NCBI GenBank assembly: GCA_963678705.1
Contig: OY783207.1
Span: forward strand, 2,170,001-2,234,000
Direction: 5' to 3'
From: Panorpa germanica
Taxonomy: Eukaryota; Arthropoda; Insecta; Mecoptera; Panorpidae
DNA: 64,000 bases
Notes under the pieces: generated by a model
The model's input: the letters and a program-made list of their open reading frames with translations, nothing else
Database searches by the model: none
Told to the model about the DNA's origin: nothing
Program-made: the position numbers and the translations under genes
Shown here: positions 12,421 through 24,850 of the stretch, piece after piece
How positions within the stretch are numbered: the stretch's first letter is position 1
Layout of the letters: each line of letters starts with the position of its first letter

Positions 12421-13770
12421 CAAAGAAAAACTCTAACTAATCCTTCCTTTTTATCCTCAGTTAGTCGCTGACGTGAATTGGTGTTGTGCTAGATTAGTGC
12501 TGAATGAAACGTCATTTTATTTAACGAAGAATCTTATAGAGATATCTTATTCGATATAAAAAAGATGGCCAAAGAATCAAGTTCCATTTCGAATAAATTG
12601 GTCAGAGATTCAATTTTAGTTTGTAACACATTTCATTACATACGTGTAGTTAACAAAGTAATAGTAGTTCAACGAAGCAGGTTGTGGAATCTTTCTTTTT
12701 TAATATTTGTGCAGTGGGAGAACCCCATGTCTGCAGCTGTGTTTAGATATATACTGGAAAAGTTCTCACTCAGCTAGAACCATTACTAAACGCGCTTTTC
12801 ATTATTTAAATAGCTTAAAGACAATAAAATGATGGCTTGTAAATTGTTGGCCATCGCAATAAAACACCATCTGAGCCCGCATTACAACAAATGTTGTATA
12901 TTTTCAGAGAATTATGTATTTTTTGTAGGCCTTTATAAATATAATCCTTTTTATGAGCATAAAACCGAGTGTAATATAATCCAGAGGCAGCTCAATAAAA
13001 TAAAGTCGCGTAATCATTCAAATGAACTCTTCTCTGTAGTGTTTCCACCCTAATCGCGTAATGTACACTTTATATAATTTATACGTTATTATAATTTTAT
13101 GTATAAAATAACTGGAAAAATATGGAAGCCAAAACTATAAGCAAAATAAGAAAAGATTGCAAAATATGTTAAAAGTGACAGTTAAATAAATGAGGATGCC
13201 TTCGCGAACACTCTATAGCTCATATTTTACGCAGCTCTAAAATGAGTGGCAATTTTTTGTCGGTCACAAAGGGGCTGTCTTTAATATTTTAATATTTACA
13301 TATTTAAATTGTCTTATTCATGTTTTGGGATCTAGGGATGTTCCATTATATTGTCAGAATTACATTAAAACTCTGGTGAAATAAATTATATACACTGTAT
13401 TAAAATAGCAATGGTTATAGTTCGGTACACTCACAAACAAAAGTGTGTATGTATGTACGAAGTATACAATATCCCTGATATTGTATATGTAAATATTTTC
13501 TTTGATTATACGCGACGGGGTTTTAAATAAACGGGGGACAATTTTGTGTGAAAAGTCGTGAAAAACACACACAAAATACGATTACACCATTATATGTAAA
13601 ATATTTTATAACATTTAAATTGTTATGAAACGAGTTCTGTTCAATTTGCATAACAGATTTGAGGAAAAACTAATTTTACATGACTTTATTTATGAGAGAA
13701 AAGGAAAAATAATATGTAGGTAAAATTCAACTGATTTGTGGTAACTATAAAACTAAGTGCAAACTTATTA
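12421..13770. other. No gene seen
   Basis: Frames at 12,565-12,777, 12,829-13,053 and 13,360-13,572 are below 75 codons and featureless. No splice structure is visible. Confidence 0.4.
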
Positions 13771-14358
13771 AGAGATAAAAAAAGCATATTTTCGATAATG
13801 GTTTTTGACGAAACAGTTAATATATAATTATTTCTATAATTACTACATGATAAAATAACATTTGAAGAATACTTTGTGAAATTTTCAAAAATAAATATCA
13901 AGTAATGAGGCAAAAAAAATTAACTTTGCGGTGCCACTCATAACTCATCACTGGATTTTCTGAAATCGAAAAACCAAAATGATTTCATTAGTTGATAAAT
14001 TTCTGCAGGTAACGCTGTCGAATTTTTCCTTTTTTATTGATTTTTCAAATTTTTACAGCACGTTTTTCATGAAAAGAATCAGAAACTCGACAGCGTTACC
14101 TCGGCATTTATGTAAAGAAAGAGTGTGCAAAATTTCAAAAGAATCGGTCGAGAAGATTTTGAGCTAGAGAGGACACCTACTCTGAAAAACCTAAGTGTGA
14201 GAAACCGGATTTAAAAGTTTCAAAGTAACACGAAACCAGACCAGAGGGGTGAAGACTTAAAACTCTATATCTCCGACAGTTTTTCTCCAATTGACTTCAA
14301 ATTTTTACACAATAAACTTAATATGTTGTACAATAATATAAATAAATAAAAAAAAAAT
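13771..14358 (+). repeat. Interspersed repeat family A, copy 2
   Basis: This is the second copy of family A, with the inverted pair near 14,009-14,028 and 14,083-14,100 and only a ~55-base loop because the spacer is deleted relative to other copies. It ends with ATGTTGTACAATAATATAA and an A-rich tail. Confidence 0.75.
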
Positions 14359-14985
14359 GAAAATAACAAAGAGTTGAAACATTCAAATGTTTATAAATGT
14401 ATATATTGTTTTAATTGCTAAAAGTTGATGCCCTCAAATAAATATTATGTCAAATAAAACGGGAAGAATTAGTAACGTAGTAGATAGATAGATAAAGTCT
14501 TCTGCTACATTATTAAATCTCATAAATAAAATAGTGATTGTAAAGTATTTACATACTTAAATACTGTTAATAGGTTCATACAAAATGCAGCATGTAAATA
14601 TGATACCGATGGTAAGCTAAATTGCACTCCACTGCACTCTCTCCGCATGCTACACATGACGTTTAAAATTGACCCAATTTATGTTATTTTCAAATTGACA
14701 GGCAGACATAAAACTACGTTACATTGCTTCAGCTTCTAATTCGGTTCCAATTGTTGAAATTACAAATGTATAATATAAAGTGGAAAATTGTGTTGCATCG
14801 AATGTCGTTTAAATGGATCTGTGTACACATTGGAGTGGTGGAACCAATGGCGAAGCTTTCATTTCTTTATTATTGATTCTATGTAAATACGAATGACGTT
14901 TCATAGTGTAGCTGTTCGGCAGTAAATAAACATAGCTGTCTGAATATCTGACAAAATGTTGGATAAACTCAATATAAGATGTGAT
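14359..14985. other. No gene seen
   Basis: AT-rich sequence without recognisable features up to the TTAA that marks the next transposon. Confidence 0.4.
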
Positions 14986-14989
14986 TTAA

Positions 14990-15742
14990 GGAGGTACAGG
15001 ACGTACCGTCAATGCAAAAAGTTTATCTCTCGGCAATACGAAATGCAAAATACGAAGTACATGAAGGACGAGCAAATATTGGGACTGTACTTTTGAAAAT
15101 GAATTTTTCAATTCCCTATTAAACTGCTTTTTGCTTGTTAAAATGATTTTTTTATGCATATAATAGTTTAATAAATTAAAAATTACCTATAATTAATATC
15201 AAAATTATATTAATTCAATTTAAATACAAATTAAATATTTTGAAAAAGGAATAATAAATTTTGTAACGCTGTAAATTTACGTGTGTTGACGCATGCGTGA
15301 TTTGGTTCTTTGACCAATAAATTGTTATATTTTATAAAATATTTATTCCGATTTTGAATTTCCCGCTCAAATTGGCATTTGCAAAGTTGCCGGCTTATAA
15401 CCTACATTTACTGTTTCTTAAAGGTTTTATTTAAATATTTTCGTATATAGGTATCCTTTTGATAATATTCTTTTTGCAATACTTACAGAAAAGATTATTT
15501 TATATACAACTAGTTTTGAAAGCCGTGTCACCATTTTTTTATAGTTAAAAGCTATATTATGTGATGAAATTGAGCTAAAAATTATGATTTGTATGGAAAA
15601 TGACTATTTTTAATCATGTATGAAAAGAAAACTAGGAACCCTAGATCTCTAAAATGTTTAGACAGCATGTATTTTAACTATTTGTATCGACCCTCCAAAT
15701 TTCACAACGTTTTCATCATTTACGTTAACGTCCTGTACCTCC
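14990..15742. mobile_element. piggyBac-type MITE, copy 1, flanked by TTAA
   Basis: Perfect 15-bp inverted ends, GGAGGTACAGGACGT (14,990-15,004) and its complement (15,728-15,742), are each flanked by TTAA (14,986-14,989 and 15,743-15,746). TTAA duplication is the signature of piggyBac transposition. There is no transposase frame. A second copy in reverse orientation lies at about 28,014-28,725. It seems to have inserted into an older LINE tail, whose 3' end continues immediately to the right. Confidence 0.8.
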
Positions 15743-15868
15743 TTAATTAGTGAATTATTTAAATATTTAGAAATTTGTAAAATAGAATTATAAATTGTAA
15801 AATATGTATAAAAAATGTTTGATGGTGGCTATAACTAATAAAAGTCAAGGCAAATAAATAAATAAATA
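15743..15868 (+). mobile_element. LINE 3' tail (same family as 22,501-22,897)
   Basis: From ATTTAGAAATTTGTAAAATA to the CAAATAAATAAATAAATA tail this matches the 3' end of the LINE fragment at 22.5 kb, including the non-coding stretch with AAAGTCA. The LINE sequence starts exactly at the TTAA of the neighbouring piggyBac-type MITE, so that element probably jumped into it. Confidence 0.7.
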
Positions 15869-16376
15869 GTAAAAAAAAGTAAGCTTAAAACATTACATAA
15901 TTTATAAAATGGACTATTTTTCGATCGAAGATTTGTAAACTGTTCTTCGAACTTCTCTTAATAAAGTATGTAACGACATCACTATAATCTCCTCTGCACA
16001 TATTTGTAACCAGGGAATAGTGCAGGATAAACCGGGAAAACGTGATAAGAGATAACACCATAATGCGGGATACAAACTACAAGGCCTTCAAGTGAAATTA
16101 TCGCCCTGTAATCGGCAACCGGTGCTTCCCAACGCCCGCTGCTCCGACGCTGTCCGACGTCCGGTATACACTGATAATTATTGACTAGTATCGAGATAAC
16201 ACGTCCAGTTCAGGGACTATAATATTCCTTTCACTATTTCCCGTAAGTCCTGTCATCCCTATCGGTTTGCACCGGGGCACAGGCCGCTGACACTTCCGGT
16301 TTGTTATTAAAGCTCTAGCATTGACATTGCCTCAAGTTTATGAGTGTATTATCCTGGGGGGATTTACTCTCATATA
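15869..16376. other. Unassigned, includes a GC-richer island 16,060-16,330
   Basis: About 270 bases are much richer in G+C than the surroundings (for example CCCAACGCCCGCTGCTCCG). No intact frame or splice pair is visible. It could be a regulatory segment or a piece of an unrecognised mobile element. Confidence 0.3.
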
Positions 16377-16384
16377 CTCCTACT

Positions 16385-17235
16385 CAGAGATGTGCACAAA
16401 AGCATTTAAATACAAAATGCATATACCTCAATATTTTCCTATTTCAAATACAAAATAAAAAATATATTTCATGTTAGTATTTAAATACAAAATACGTATT
16501 TTAAAAATACTTTTGAGAAAATAGAATACTCTTTATGTTAATAATATAAATGTTATTTTTTTTAATAATTATAAGAATTCTCTTTGTTAAAGACCGACTT
16601 CGTTTTGAAACATCTTTGTTTCATAAAAATACTACCTAGAATTTTTAAAAATAGCAAAATTAAGGATTTTATTAGTGTCGCATGTTTATGTCGCACTTGT
16701 CTGTACATTAAAAGTACAACACATTTAGTACACTCATGTCTAAATAATGCCACTAATGAATAAAAATATATAAATGTTGGATGTCGCATGTGTGGGGGTA
16801 GTAGATAAAATAATATATATTTATGTATATATTTATTTCAGTAAGGAATGTAGTGGAGTGATTATCTTGTAGTAAAACAAATAATGAACGAGAAAATATG
16901 ATAAACAAATTTAGGTAAACGAAAATCAGATGTTTTATGGGTAACAGGAAGGATAATAAAATAATAGACACATCTATCATTTTAAATTAAAATTATTAAG
17001 ATAATTGTACAGAGACTTTTAGATCATAGATGGTGCTAATGTTGGTGGGGTTTTAAGTTTATATTCAAAATAGTATTTACTGATTACCACTATGAAGTAT
17101 TTTCCAAATAGGAAATAGGTTTGTAAAAGTTTTCAAATAAAATATAACTCTTAAAAGATATTTAAATAGGAAATAGATATTTACTATTTTGTATTTGCAT
17201 TTTGAGTATATGTATTTGAAAAACGCACATCTATG
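16385..17235. mobile_element. hAT-type non-autonomous element (851 bp)
   Basis: The ends are CAGAGATGTGC and, inverted from the right, CATAGATGTGC. Next to them are the AT-rich subterminal words (ATTTAAATACAAAATA and its inverse) common in hAT elements. The flanks are a near-perfect 8-bp duplication, CTCCTACT (16,377-16,384) and CTTCTACT (17,236-17,243). Overlapping minus-strand frames inside (16,562-16,980) show no transposase motif. Confidence 0.75.
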
Positions 17236-17371
17236 CTTCTACTACATATTCATATTTAAGTTACTACACCATTTAACACTTTAAAATAAAATTCGATTTT
17301 TGTCATTTTTTAGTTTCAACGTTTCAAATTTTTAAATTAATGTTTTAATGAATAAAATATTTTTTTTTCAG

Positions 17372-17408
17372 ATCTAATTTGAGAGGCAGTGAGCTCGATG
17401 CGCTTGGG
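17372..17408 (+). other. Candidate 37-bp microexon
   Basis: A run of T ending in CAG precedes the segment and GTGAGT follows it, so both splice consensus sites are strong. Of the three frames only one is open; it encodes SNLRGSELDALG, with two bases of the first codon supplied by an upstream exon and the last codon complete. The composition is much less AT-rich than the flanks. I do not recognise the protein. A chance pair of splice sites remains possible. Confidence 0.35.
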
Positions 17409-18696
17409 GTGAGTAATTTATTTTTTTGCCTTTGACTCAAACAATCATTTTTTAATAAACTCTGTACTGCAGTAAGAATATCAACATTAAAATTTGAACC
17501 GCACATTTAAATTGTCGCTCTATATCGTTCATTATTTGTTAATAATATTAAACATTCAGGCCTAGATAGAAAATTACCTTGCAGTGTAAGTTTCGCATGT
17601 GTTAGCTTTCTACATTGTGAGTATTTACCATTACACGCAAATCGATGCCAGACTTAAATTACACCCGATTACGATAAATATAGGTTCTCTTTATTAACTA
17701 ATTTAAATTTAAAAGAAACTATAACTATAAATTACGTATCTTAACAACGTTTAAGTCACTCTAAATCTTTGAATCTTATTTCAAATGTAATCTAGATGTC
17801 TGTTGTTTTATTTATCTCCACGTGGTGTGCAATTTAAACATTGGAGGTCTTTATTTAGGAGGTTGTATGTCAATTTGTTTCAATTTGTTTCATTAGTAGA
17901 AGGATTTGCGCACGATTGCTGGAATAATTTAGAACAACATCTGGATACTTTGACGCATCTCTTGGTTGTCACTTTGACCCTAAAAGTTAAACTGTGTCAC
18001 CTATTTTAATTCAGTTGTTGTTCACATTAATTACCATAAATTTAAATTAATTGAACGTAAATAACTCAGCTCAGCCATTTGTCTATGTATTTTGGTCTCG
18101 GGTTTTCCAAATTGCGATCCACTTGACTTAAGTGACTTCTTGTTCTGTGAATTAACTTGTTGGCAAAATTTGTTTCATATTTTATATTAAAATCACTACT
18201 TCATGAACTAAATTAAATGAAAACAAATTAATTTGTCTTGAGACTGTAGTAGCACAATTATATCTTTGTTGTGTACTTATGCTTATTTTATTGTACATGT
18301 TTTTTTTGCCCCTACAATATGTTTACAATTATTTCTTTTTAATTTTTCGTTTATCTTCCTTCCTTTTACTCTTTCTCTTTTCATCCGCATTCCATCCTTC
18401 TTCCTTGCCATATCTCCTCCAGGCATAAATTGGCTTTGGCACATTAAACAACGAGAGATAACAATTATAACTTGAGAAAAAAATATTACAAAATTTGAGT
18501 GCAACTCTAAAGCTTAGTGAAAATCGTTTGTAAATTTGGCAAAATAACAGAGGAAAAAAATTTGTATAGTCTTTAAAAATAGAGATTAAAATCCTAATCT
18601 GGAATTTGGAGACAAATAGTAATAGTAATAAATGCGAGATGGCAGCTCTACTTATTTTCGTTTAAAATAGAAATATTAAAATTGATGATTCAATAT
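17409..18696. other. No gene seen
   Basis: AT-rich. If the 37-bp island just upstream is a real exon, this would be intron. The frames at 17,803-18,009 and 18,266-18,504 have no features, and the latter two overlap antisense. Confidence 0.4.
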
Positions 18697-18698
18697 TA

Positions 18699-19177
18699 AA
18701 GCCTCATTCCCACTCACTGTTTTGATATTTAATTTACTGTTTTTATTTAATATTGTAATGTAGATTTCAGGTTTTCGTTTAAGCATTCCTTTTCACATTT
18801 GTGTTTTAATTTGAGTTTAGTTAATTTAGTTGGTCCGCATGCGTCGTTAGTAATATAAATTTTGACAGAAGGTGAAATAATTTAAATTGCTGTTTTAATA
18901 ACAATTAGTAATAGAAATTGTTTTTATATATTTATTTTTGGCATTAAACTTCTTTTAAATATAAATACTACTGCATTTTGACAGATTGCAACATTTTGGA
19001 GGTTATAATATAATATAGTTTTTCTTAATTTAATTTTTTTAATTTAAAATATTGGACCTTGTAAGGTAACAAGTAAGAAAACTTAAAAAATAAATTAAAT
19101 CACGCGTATTGCCATATGCTAAACAATTTAAATTAAATACAAAATTAAATTAAAGCAGTGAGTGGGGGAATGATATT
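18699..19177. mobile_element. Mariner-type MITE, copy 2 (inverted)
   Basis: This is the same element as 7,305-7,840 in opposite orientation. It starts AAGCCTCATTCCCACTCACT and ends AGTGGGGGAATGATATT, flanked by TA at 18,697-18,698 and 19,178-19,179. The finding of TA at all four ends of the two copies supports a TA target. Confidence 0.75.
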
Positions 19178-19603
19178 TAAGAGTTGGTACTTACTTTACG
19201 AAATAAGATTACTTAAACATATATAACAGTCTCGTATGTTACGAGTATATACGAATACACCCGACTACATCCAGATCCAGCATCTACAGATTTATTAGCG
19301 ATTTCGATGGGTAACATAAATTCCGTTTCTATTTATATTTATTTGTGATGTTTATGCTATGTTTGCTGTCCGCTATGTTGAACGTACTATATTGCGTTGG
19401 ATTGTGTTCTGTTTGGTTCTGTTCCATTTGGAAACCATATTAAATCACGTTAATACCCTTCGAGACTCCTAAAATCGTTCAAATAAAATTAATCGAATTG
19501 CTGTGCCGTACATTTTTATTTACCATCGATACAACATGTAATCTATCCCAGGGATAAATTCTGGGAAAACGTCATTCATGTATACACATTATTATATGTG
19601 AAG

Positions 19604-19608
<5 letters not shown>

Positions 19609-19667
<59 letters not shown>
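19609..19667 (+). repeat. (TA)n microsatellite, ~29 units
   Basis: An uninterrupted TA dinucleotide run of about 58 bases. Confidence 0.95.
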
Positions 19668-19670
<3 letters not shown>

Positions 19671-19739
19671 ATGGTCTCTTTTGTAACAGTGGTGTATCGA
19701 TAAAAATTAAAGTAAAAGTTTGCTCTCATTATGAATTAT

Positions 19740-20562
19740 CAAAACGATAAAAAAGATGCATATTTTCGATAATGTTTTTTGACGACACAGTTAATATATA
19801 ACGATACATATTAATCAAATGGAGTGTACATTTTTACATGTAATTAACATATATTATTATACATTCTACGACTTTCTAACCATTACTTAAACGATGAAAA
19901 AGAAGCATATTTTCGATATTGTTTTTTGACGACACAGTTAAGATATAATGATTTCTATAATTACTACATGATAAAATGACATTTAAAGAATACTTTGTGA
20001 AATTTTCATAAATAAATATCTAGAAATGAGGCATTGACAGCGAATCTTCGCAGACGTTACAAAAAAAAATAACATTGCGGTGCCACTCATAACTCATCAC
20101 TGGATTTTCTGAAATCGAGAAACCAAAATGATTTCATTAGTTGATAAGTTTCTGCAGGTAACGCTATCGAGTTTTTCTTTTTTTATTGATTTTTTAATTT
20201 TTTACAGCACTTAAAAGTCAAGAAACCGATTTTTCATGAAAAAAATTAGAAACTTTGTTATTTTAGAATACGTTAAAACTAAAAAATTTAAAAACGACAG
20301 CGTTACCTCGGCATTTATGTAAAGAAAGAGTGTGCAAAATTTGAATAGAATCGGTCCAGTAGATTTTGAGCTAGAGAGGGCACCGACTCTGAAAAAGCTA
20401 TGTGTGAGAAACCGCATTAAAAGTTTCAAAGTAAGACGAAATCAGACTAGAGAAGTGAAGACTTAAAACTCTATATCTCCGACTGTTTTACTCTAATCGA
20501 CTTCAAATTTTTACACAATAAACTTAATATGTTGTACAATAATATAACTAAGTAAAAAAAAC
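19740..20562 (+). repeat. Interspersed repeat family A, copy 3 (duplicated 5' end)
   Basis: The first ~60 bases of family A occur twice, at 19,740-19,800 and again from about 19,890. Between them lies a ~90-base segment beginning near ATCAAATGGAGTGTACATTT that also stands immediately upstream of copy 5 (about 42,550-42,660). The hairpin arms are near 20,157-20,176 and 20,291-20,307. The copy ends with ATGTTGTACAATAATATAA. Confidence 0.75.
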
Positions 20563-21112
20563 CTTTATTTCTATTAATTGTATTCTACTAATTTTTTAAA
20601 TACAATTGACAGTGAAGTAACCGTCTCCTATATTTTTCGTTCAATTTAATTAATTTACCATACACCATTTTGAGGTTATGTATTTTCAAATATGGCCGTT
20701 AATATTATACAATAATATATGTAGACGTCTAAGCCTTGAAACATGTAATATATTCCCAGTGGTGTTCGTCTGGCTGACTATACCGAGCCGAGTATTAAAG
20801 TCCCGCACCGCAAACCTTTAGCGACATCTATGAACGAATATTCATGTCATAATACTCGCAACTATGTGGTTATAATCTGGGGTATTAAGGATATTGTCTT
20901 AACTGAGTGTAAGGGCTCACATCATTAGTAGTTAATATACGTTAGCGTCTGTACCATGTTCAAAGCTCTCCATCATCAGGGGTAATTAGTTCAGTCGAAT
21001 AATAAGCAAATGAACCGTGAAATTAATTATGTTTTCCGAAGTAATATATTTATTTGTCTTAAATATTTCAATCGTGCAACATTGTAAATTTATTTAAACA
21101 TTACATTAATTT
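20563..21112. other. No gene seen
   Basis: No coding or repeat structure could be supported. Confidence 0.4.
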
Positions 21113-21543
21113 TATTTATGTAACTATGGCAACAACGCAACAGTATTTGTTTATATTTAAACACCTGCACCGAGATCAATGACCGGTATGTCATACAAGT
21201 TCTGTTAATTATTTTGTAATGTTTATTTTTAGAGAAAAAATATTGTAATGTATTAGAGCAGTGCATAGTTTTATTTAAGATTTCTATATGTAAAAGAAAG
21301 AGACAGCAATGTTATAACAAAAATATTTTTAAAGTAAATAATTTATGTAACTATGGCAACGCATCTATGTTTTGTTTATGTTTGAACTCGTGCGAGGTCA
21401 AGTTCTATTAATTAATTTGCAATGTTTCATTTTAGAGAAAAATTATTGTAATGTGTTAGAGCAGTGCATAGTTTTATTTAAGTTTTTTTGTATGTAAAAG
21501 AAAGAGACAGCCATATTCTTTTAAAAATATTTATAAAGTAAAC
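21113..21543 (+). repeat. Two-unit tandem duplication (~200-230 bp units)
   Basis: The unit beginning TTTATGTAACTATGGCAAC at about 21,113 is repeated from about 21,341. Both units carry the identical stretch AGAGCAGTGCATAGTTTTAT and end near AAAGAAAGAGACAGC. Divergence is moderate, so the duplication is not very recent. No coding content is seen. Confidence 0.75.
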
Positions 21544-22500
21544 AATTGAATTTAATGTTAGGGTTCTGTTGATACTGCTTGATAATTACCTGTTGAAGAA
21601 AAGAGATGAATATAGTTTTCAGATCAATCTAACAAAATTGCAAATTGAAACTTGTTGATACTGTGGAAGGGGCATGGAAGATAGATTTTAACTCTTGTGT
21701 CAGATTATAGGCGCTAAATTCAAAATCAAAATTTGTGATTGCAAGTCAGAATAAGGGACTACATTGACTGGTCTATATCTATGGAGGACAGCAAATAAAA
21801 CGCGCTTGGTAAGTCTACCACCGGGAGTTCTACACCAGCAGTACTCACCAATCACTAGCTACAGCTACATAGCCATGGCTACGCTTCTAAGCCATGCAAA
21901 TACCCTTCATAAATCCAGCGCATTGGGTCCGGTATAATTCGAGCGATTTATTCAAATGAAAGCAGGGCAATAATTAGAGTAATAATTGAATTCCATTTAT
22001 ACACACAGATCTCTCTATCTGGTTATATTTACATTTTGTAAGTACGCTGTTAAAAAAGCATTATTATATTTTACATAAGTACGGGCGCTCTTTCAAGGAA
22101 TCGATTTTCTTAAACCAAACTAATCGCTTTCTAGTCGCAGTTATATAAAAATCTAATTCATTAATAACATATAGATCGACTTGCTTCAAGGGTGTATGTC
22201 TTTTATTCGGTTTTAGAAGAAAAAAATTACCTAGAAACATTTTATGATTTTTATTTCACCTTCATTTTGAAATAAATTTCTTGGTAATATCTTTAAAATA
22301 AATTTCTTGAAAACATATTTCAGCTTGATAGATAGGTACGTGTTCTGCAAGATGACAACCTAAATTCTTTATGGTAATTAAAGGAGACTATGCTATGTTA
22401 TTTGATAACAAGCCACGTTCGAGAGAATTTGTCCTAGCTTAGGAAAACAGCCCCTTTAAACAGTGACGTACTGAGGTTTTGTTGGGTCTAGTTAGATTAA
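21544..22500. other. No gene seen
   Basis: Mixed sequence without a supported feature. The portion 21,780-21,930 is slightly GC-richer. Confidence 0.4.
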
Positions 22501-22897
22501 AATCCAAATTTAAGCAAGAGAAGATGGTTTAGAAATGAGTCCCGCAAAATTATATCAACTATAATCAGAATCAAAAGTAATCATTGTAAAACTCCAGCTC
22601 ACCTGTACAAAATTAATATTAAATCCGACGATAGATGTCAATGTGATGAAGAAGGAACTTTGGTTCATATTATATTTGAATGCATAAATTATAGTTTAAA
22701 AAGATCAAAATTCAATAGTGAAATATTAGATGTGATTAAAACTTTTTCTGTTAATACTAAATTTTTATTAAGTGATTCAAAATTAATTAGGGAATTTTTT
22801 ATATATTTAGAAATTTGTAAAATAGAGAAATATGTATAAAAGATGTTTGATGATGGCTGTGACGAATAAAAGTCACGTCAAATAAATAAATAAATAT
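22501..22897 (+). mobile_element. 5'-truncated LINE 3' end with intact C-terminal frame
   Basis: A frame without start codon runs from 22,501 to the stop at 22,837-22,839 (about 112 residues). It contains the zinc-knuckle-like block found at the C-terminus of many LINE reverse transcriptases: HCKTPAHLYKINIK, then RCQCDEEGTLVHIIFEC (C-x-C...H...C). After the stop comes a short 3' UTR and a CAAATAAATAAATAAATA tail, shared with the fragment at 15,743-15,868. Because the frame has no stop, the insertion is probably fairly young. The clade is likely jockey-like. Confidence 0.85.
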
Positions 22898-23007
22898 AAA
22901 AAATACTACAACTAAGTATAGTCACACTTATCTAGTAGCTTACATTTTAATAATTACACGGTGTGGTAGAGATTGCTCCAATGAATAATTCTACATGATT
23001 AGGTTAC

Positions 23008-23311
23008 TAGTTCCGAGGGTTTAGTCCTGCGAAGTCTTCGAACATCATTACTATCAAGCAACATTTGTGTCACGGCGATGTTTTCGTGGTTACGAAGTCT
23101 CAACTCGTGCTTCTTGATTTCTTCTCCGACTGTGTTTATCTTCAGGTCTCTAAGTATATCGCCAGTGCGGGTATACCACAGTGCATTAACTATTTCTCGC
23201 AGAACTTTATTTTGAAACGTTTGTATTTCTTTAATGTTGGATTTCTTGGATATTAACAGCTTGTTTTCAATGTTTAGTTCAAACCGTCGTCCAATTAGCC
23301 AATAGATCTGC
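23008..23311 (-). mobile_element. Jockey-like LINE 3' fragment with internal deletion
   Basis: The minus strand reads through the YWLIGRRFELNIENKLL block directly into SNIKEIQTFQNKVLREIVN and on to ALWYTRTGDILRDLKINTV, ending with RRLRRTKPSEL. Compared with the arrangement at 3.0-3.5 kb, some twenty residues are missing between the first two blocks, although the frame is preserved. It faces the LINE at 22,501-22,897 tail to tail. Confidence 0.8.
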
Positions 23312-24232
23312 TATGAATGTTACATCTACTGCACAAAATATTAAACAAACCTTGTGCGGCCCTGCTTTGAAGCACAATTTGAGTATCATCATCAACACGC
23401 TAACAAGGCGCTGAATATTTAAATTCCCTGCTTTGAAAAATAAATGTAATTATAAAAAAATATTTCCGTAGACGTTAATACTTTAAGATTATGTTTATAG
23501 GAAACCAGAAGCCAAGCAGAATATGAACAATGTTTGCACCCTTCATACAAGTCGGCTTAGGACAGTGAGGAGAGGCAATGGGGGTGGGAGTGTAGTATAT
23601 TTACTAGCTCCTACCCTTACTTGTGTCATGTTATGTAAATTTCAACACCATACCACGGTACCACGGTGATGCCAGGCCGTATTATTGGTTGTGGCTTTTC
23701 CCGGTGGTTTTGCATACAAACGATAGGTAGAGCTAATTATCGAACAGCGGTGAATACTAACACCCCGTACTAAAAAGTGGTTTGCAATTTAAAATTAGAA
23801 TTATTTTAAGGGGATGTAACATGAACCATCACTTTACTAGACCCTCACCCGTATTGGAATTTACATTTACATTTTATGTGGCTTATGGTTTTGCATTAAT
23901 TTTCGTTATATTTAGATTTAATGTAATAGGTCATATTTAACGCTTGTAAAAAAAAAACCTTACGAGGCCTTTCTGTTTTGTTTGGTATAAAACATAAGCA
24001 ATTTTTAACTAAAAATTTCGAAATTATTACTTCATTTATACATTTATATGTTACCTGATTATTTTATCGAAGATATTCTCAAATAAAAGTTGTAAAACGT
24101 TAAGAATCCTTTCAAATGATGTATGAGATGTTTCTATACTATAATGGGTTTAAAAGATATGGGCAAAACTGTAAGCGCATGCGCACCCTGTTGAATATCA
24201 TCCGCTGTCATGGACTTCACTACTTTACAACG
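23312..24232. other. No gene seen
   Basis: No feature supported. Confidence 0.4.
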
Positions 24233-24850
24233 GTGCAGCTACATAGCTATTAAACATACAAAATAATGTTGTATACACAAATTCTCGGAAATTGAGTCCT
24301 CTATCAGATTGATCTCTCTATCTTAGGACCCACAAACATAAAATATAAGTAATTTATGACAATATGGAATTAAACTTGGCCTAAGAAAAAATGGTTATTG
24401 GGAATAAAAAGAATACGCACGATTTCGTCATTTACCGCTTGTTGTACGTTTTCTTGTAGCTTGCACATTGAAACAAAGGACACTCTGTATAGGGAGCTGC
24501 AACATGGTATAGCTCCAGCGTACTGCACGACGCATAGACGTAATATTCTTTTAAAACTGATTGAAATACTGAATCATCCTCTGATAACTCTCTTGCAGCA
24601 ACAAACAATCTGCGGTTAATGTTCTTTTCGATGTAAGGATGAAGCCAATACATTCTACGTCTGATTCGTCGTTTTCTAGTAAAAGCGTATGCTATAATCA
24701 CATCTTCTTCATCACTTGACATTTTCCCAATGAAAAAACGTGCTTTCTCAATATTAAAGTTCAAAGAAATGACCCTATTTCCAGCTTGTATGACGTTACA
24801 TGGACAGAACTGAGATGCAGAATACTTGTTACTCAATTTACCAGAAACTA
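24233..24850 (-). mobile_element. PIF/Harbinger-like element fragment, copy 1
   Basis: A 167-codon open frame (24,432-24,935, minus) contains, from its Met72 at 24,722, MSSDEEDVIIAYAF, then RKRRIRRRMYWLHPY. This order (acidic start, basic patch, WxHP) is the N-terminus usual in HARBI1-like PIF/Harbinger transposases. The catalytic nuclease part is absent; after DDSVFQ the frame enters unrelated sequence. The related copy is at 48,440-49,060. A non-coding block with TCCTCTATCAGATTGAT is shared by both copies but sits on opposite sides of the coding part, as expected for long terminal inverted repeats. Function as a gene is unlikely. Confidence 0.6.
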
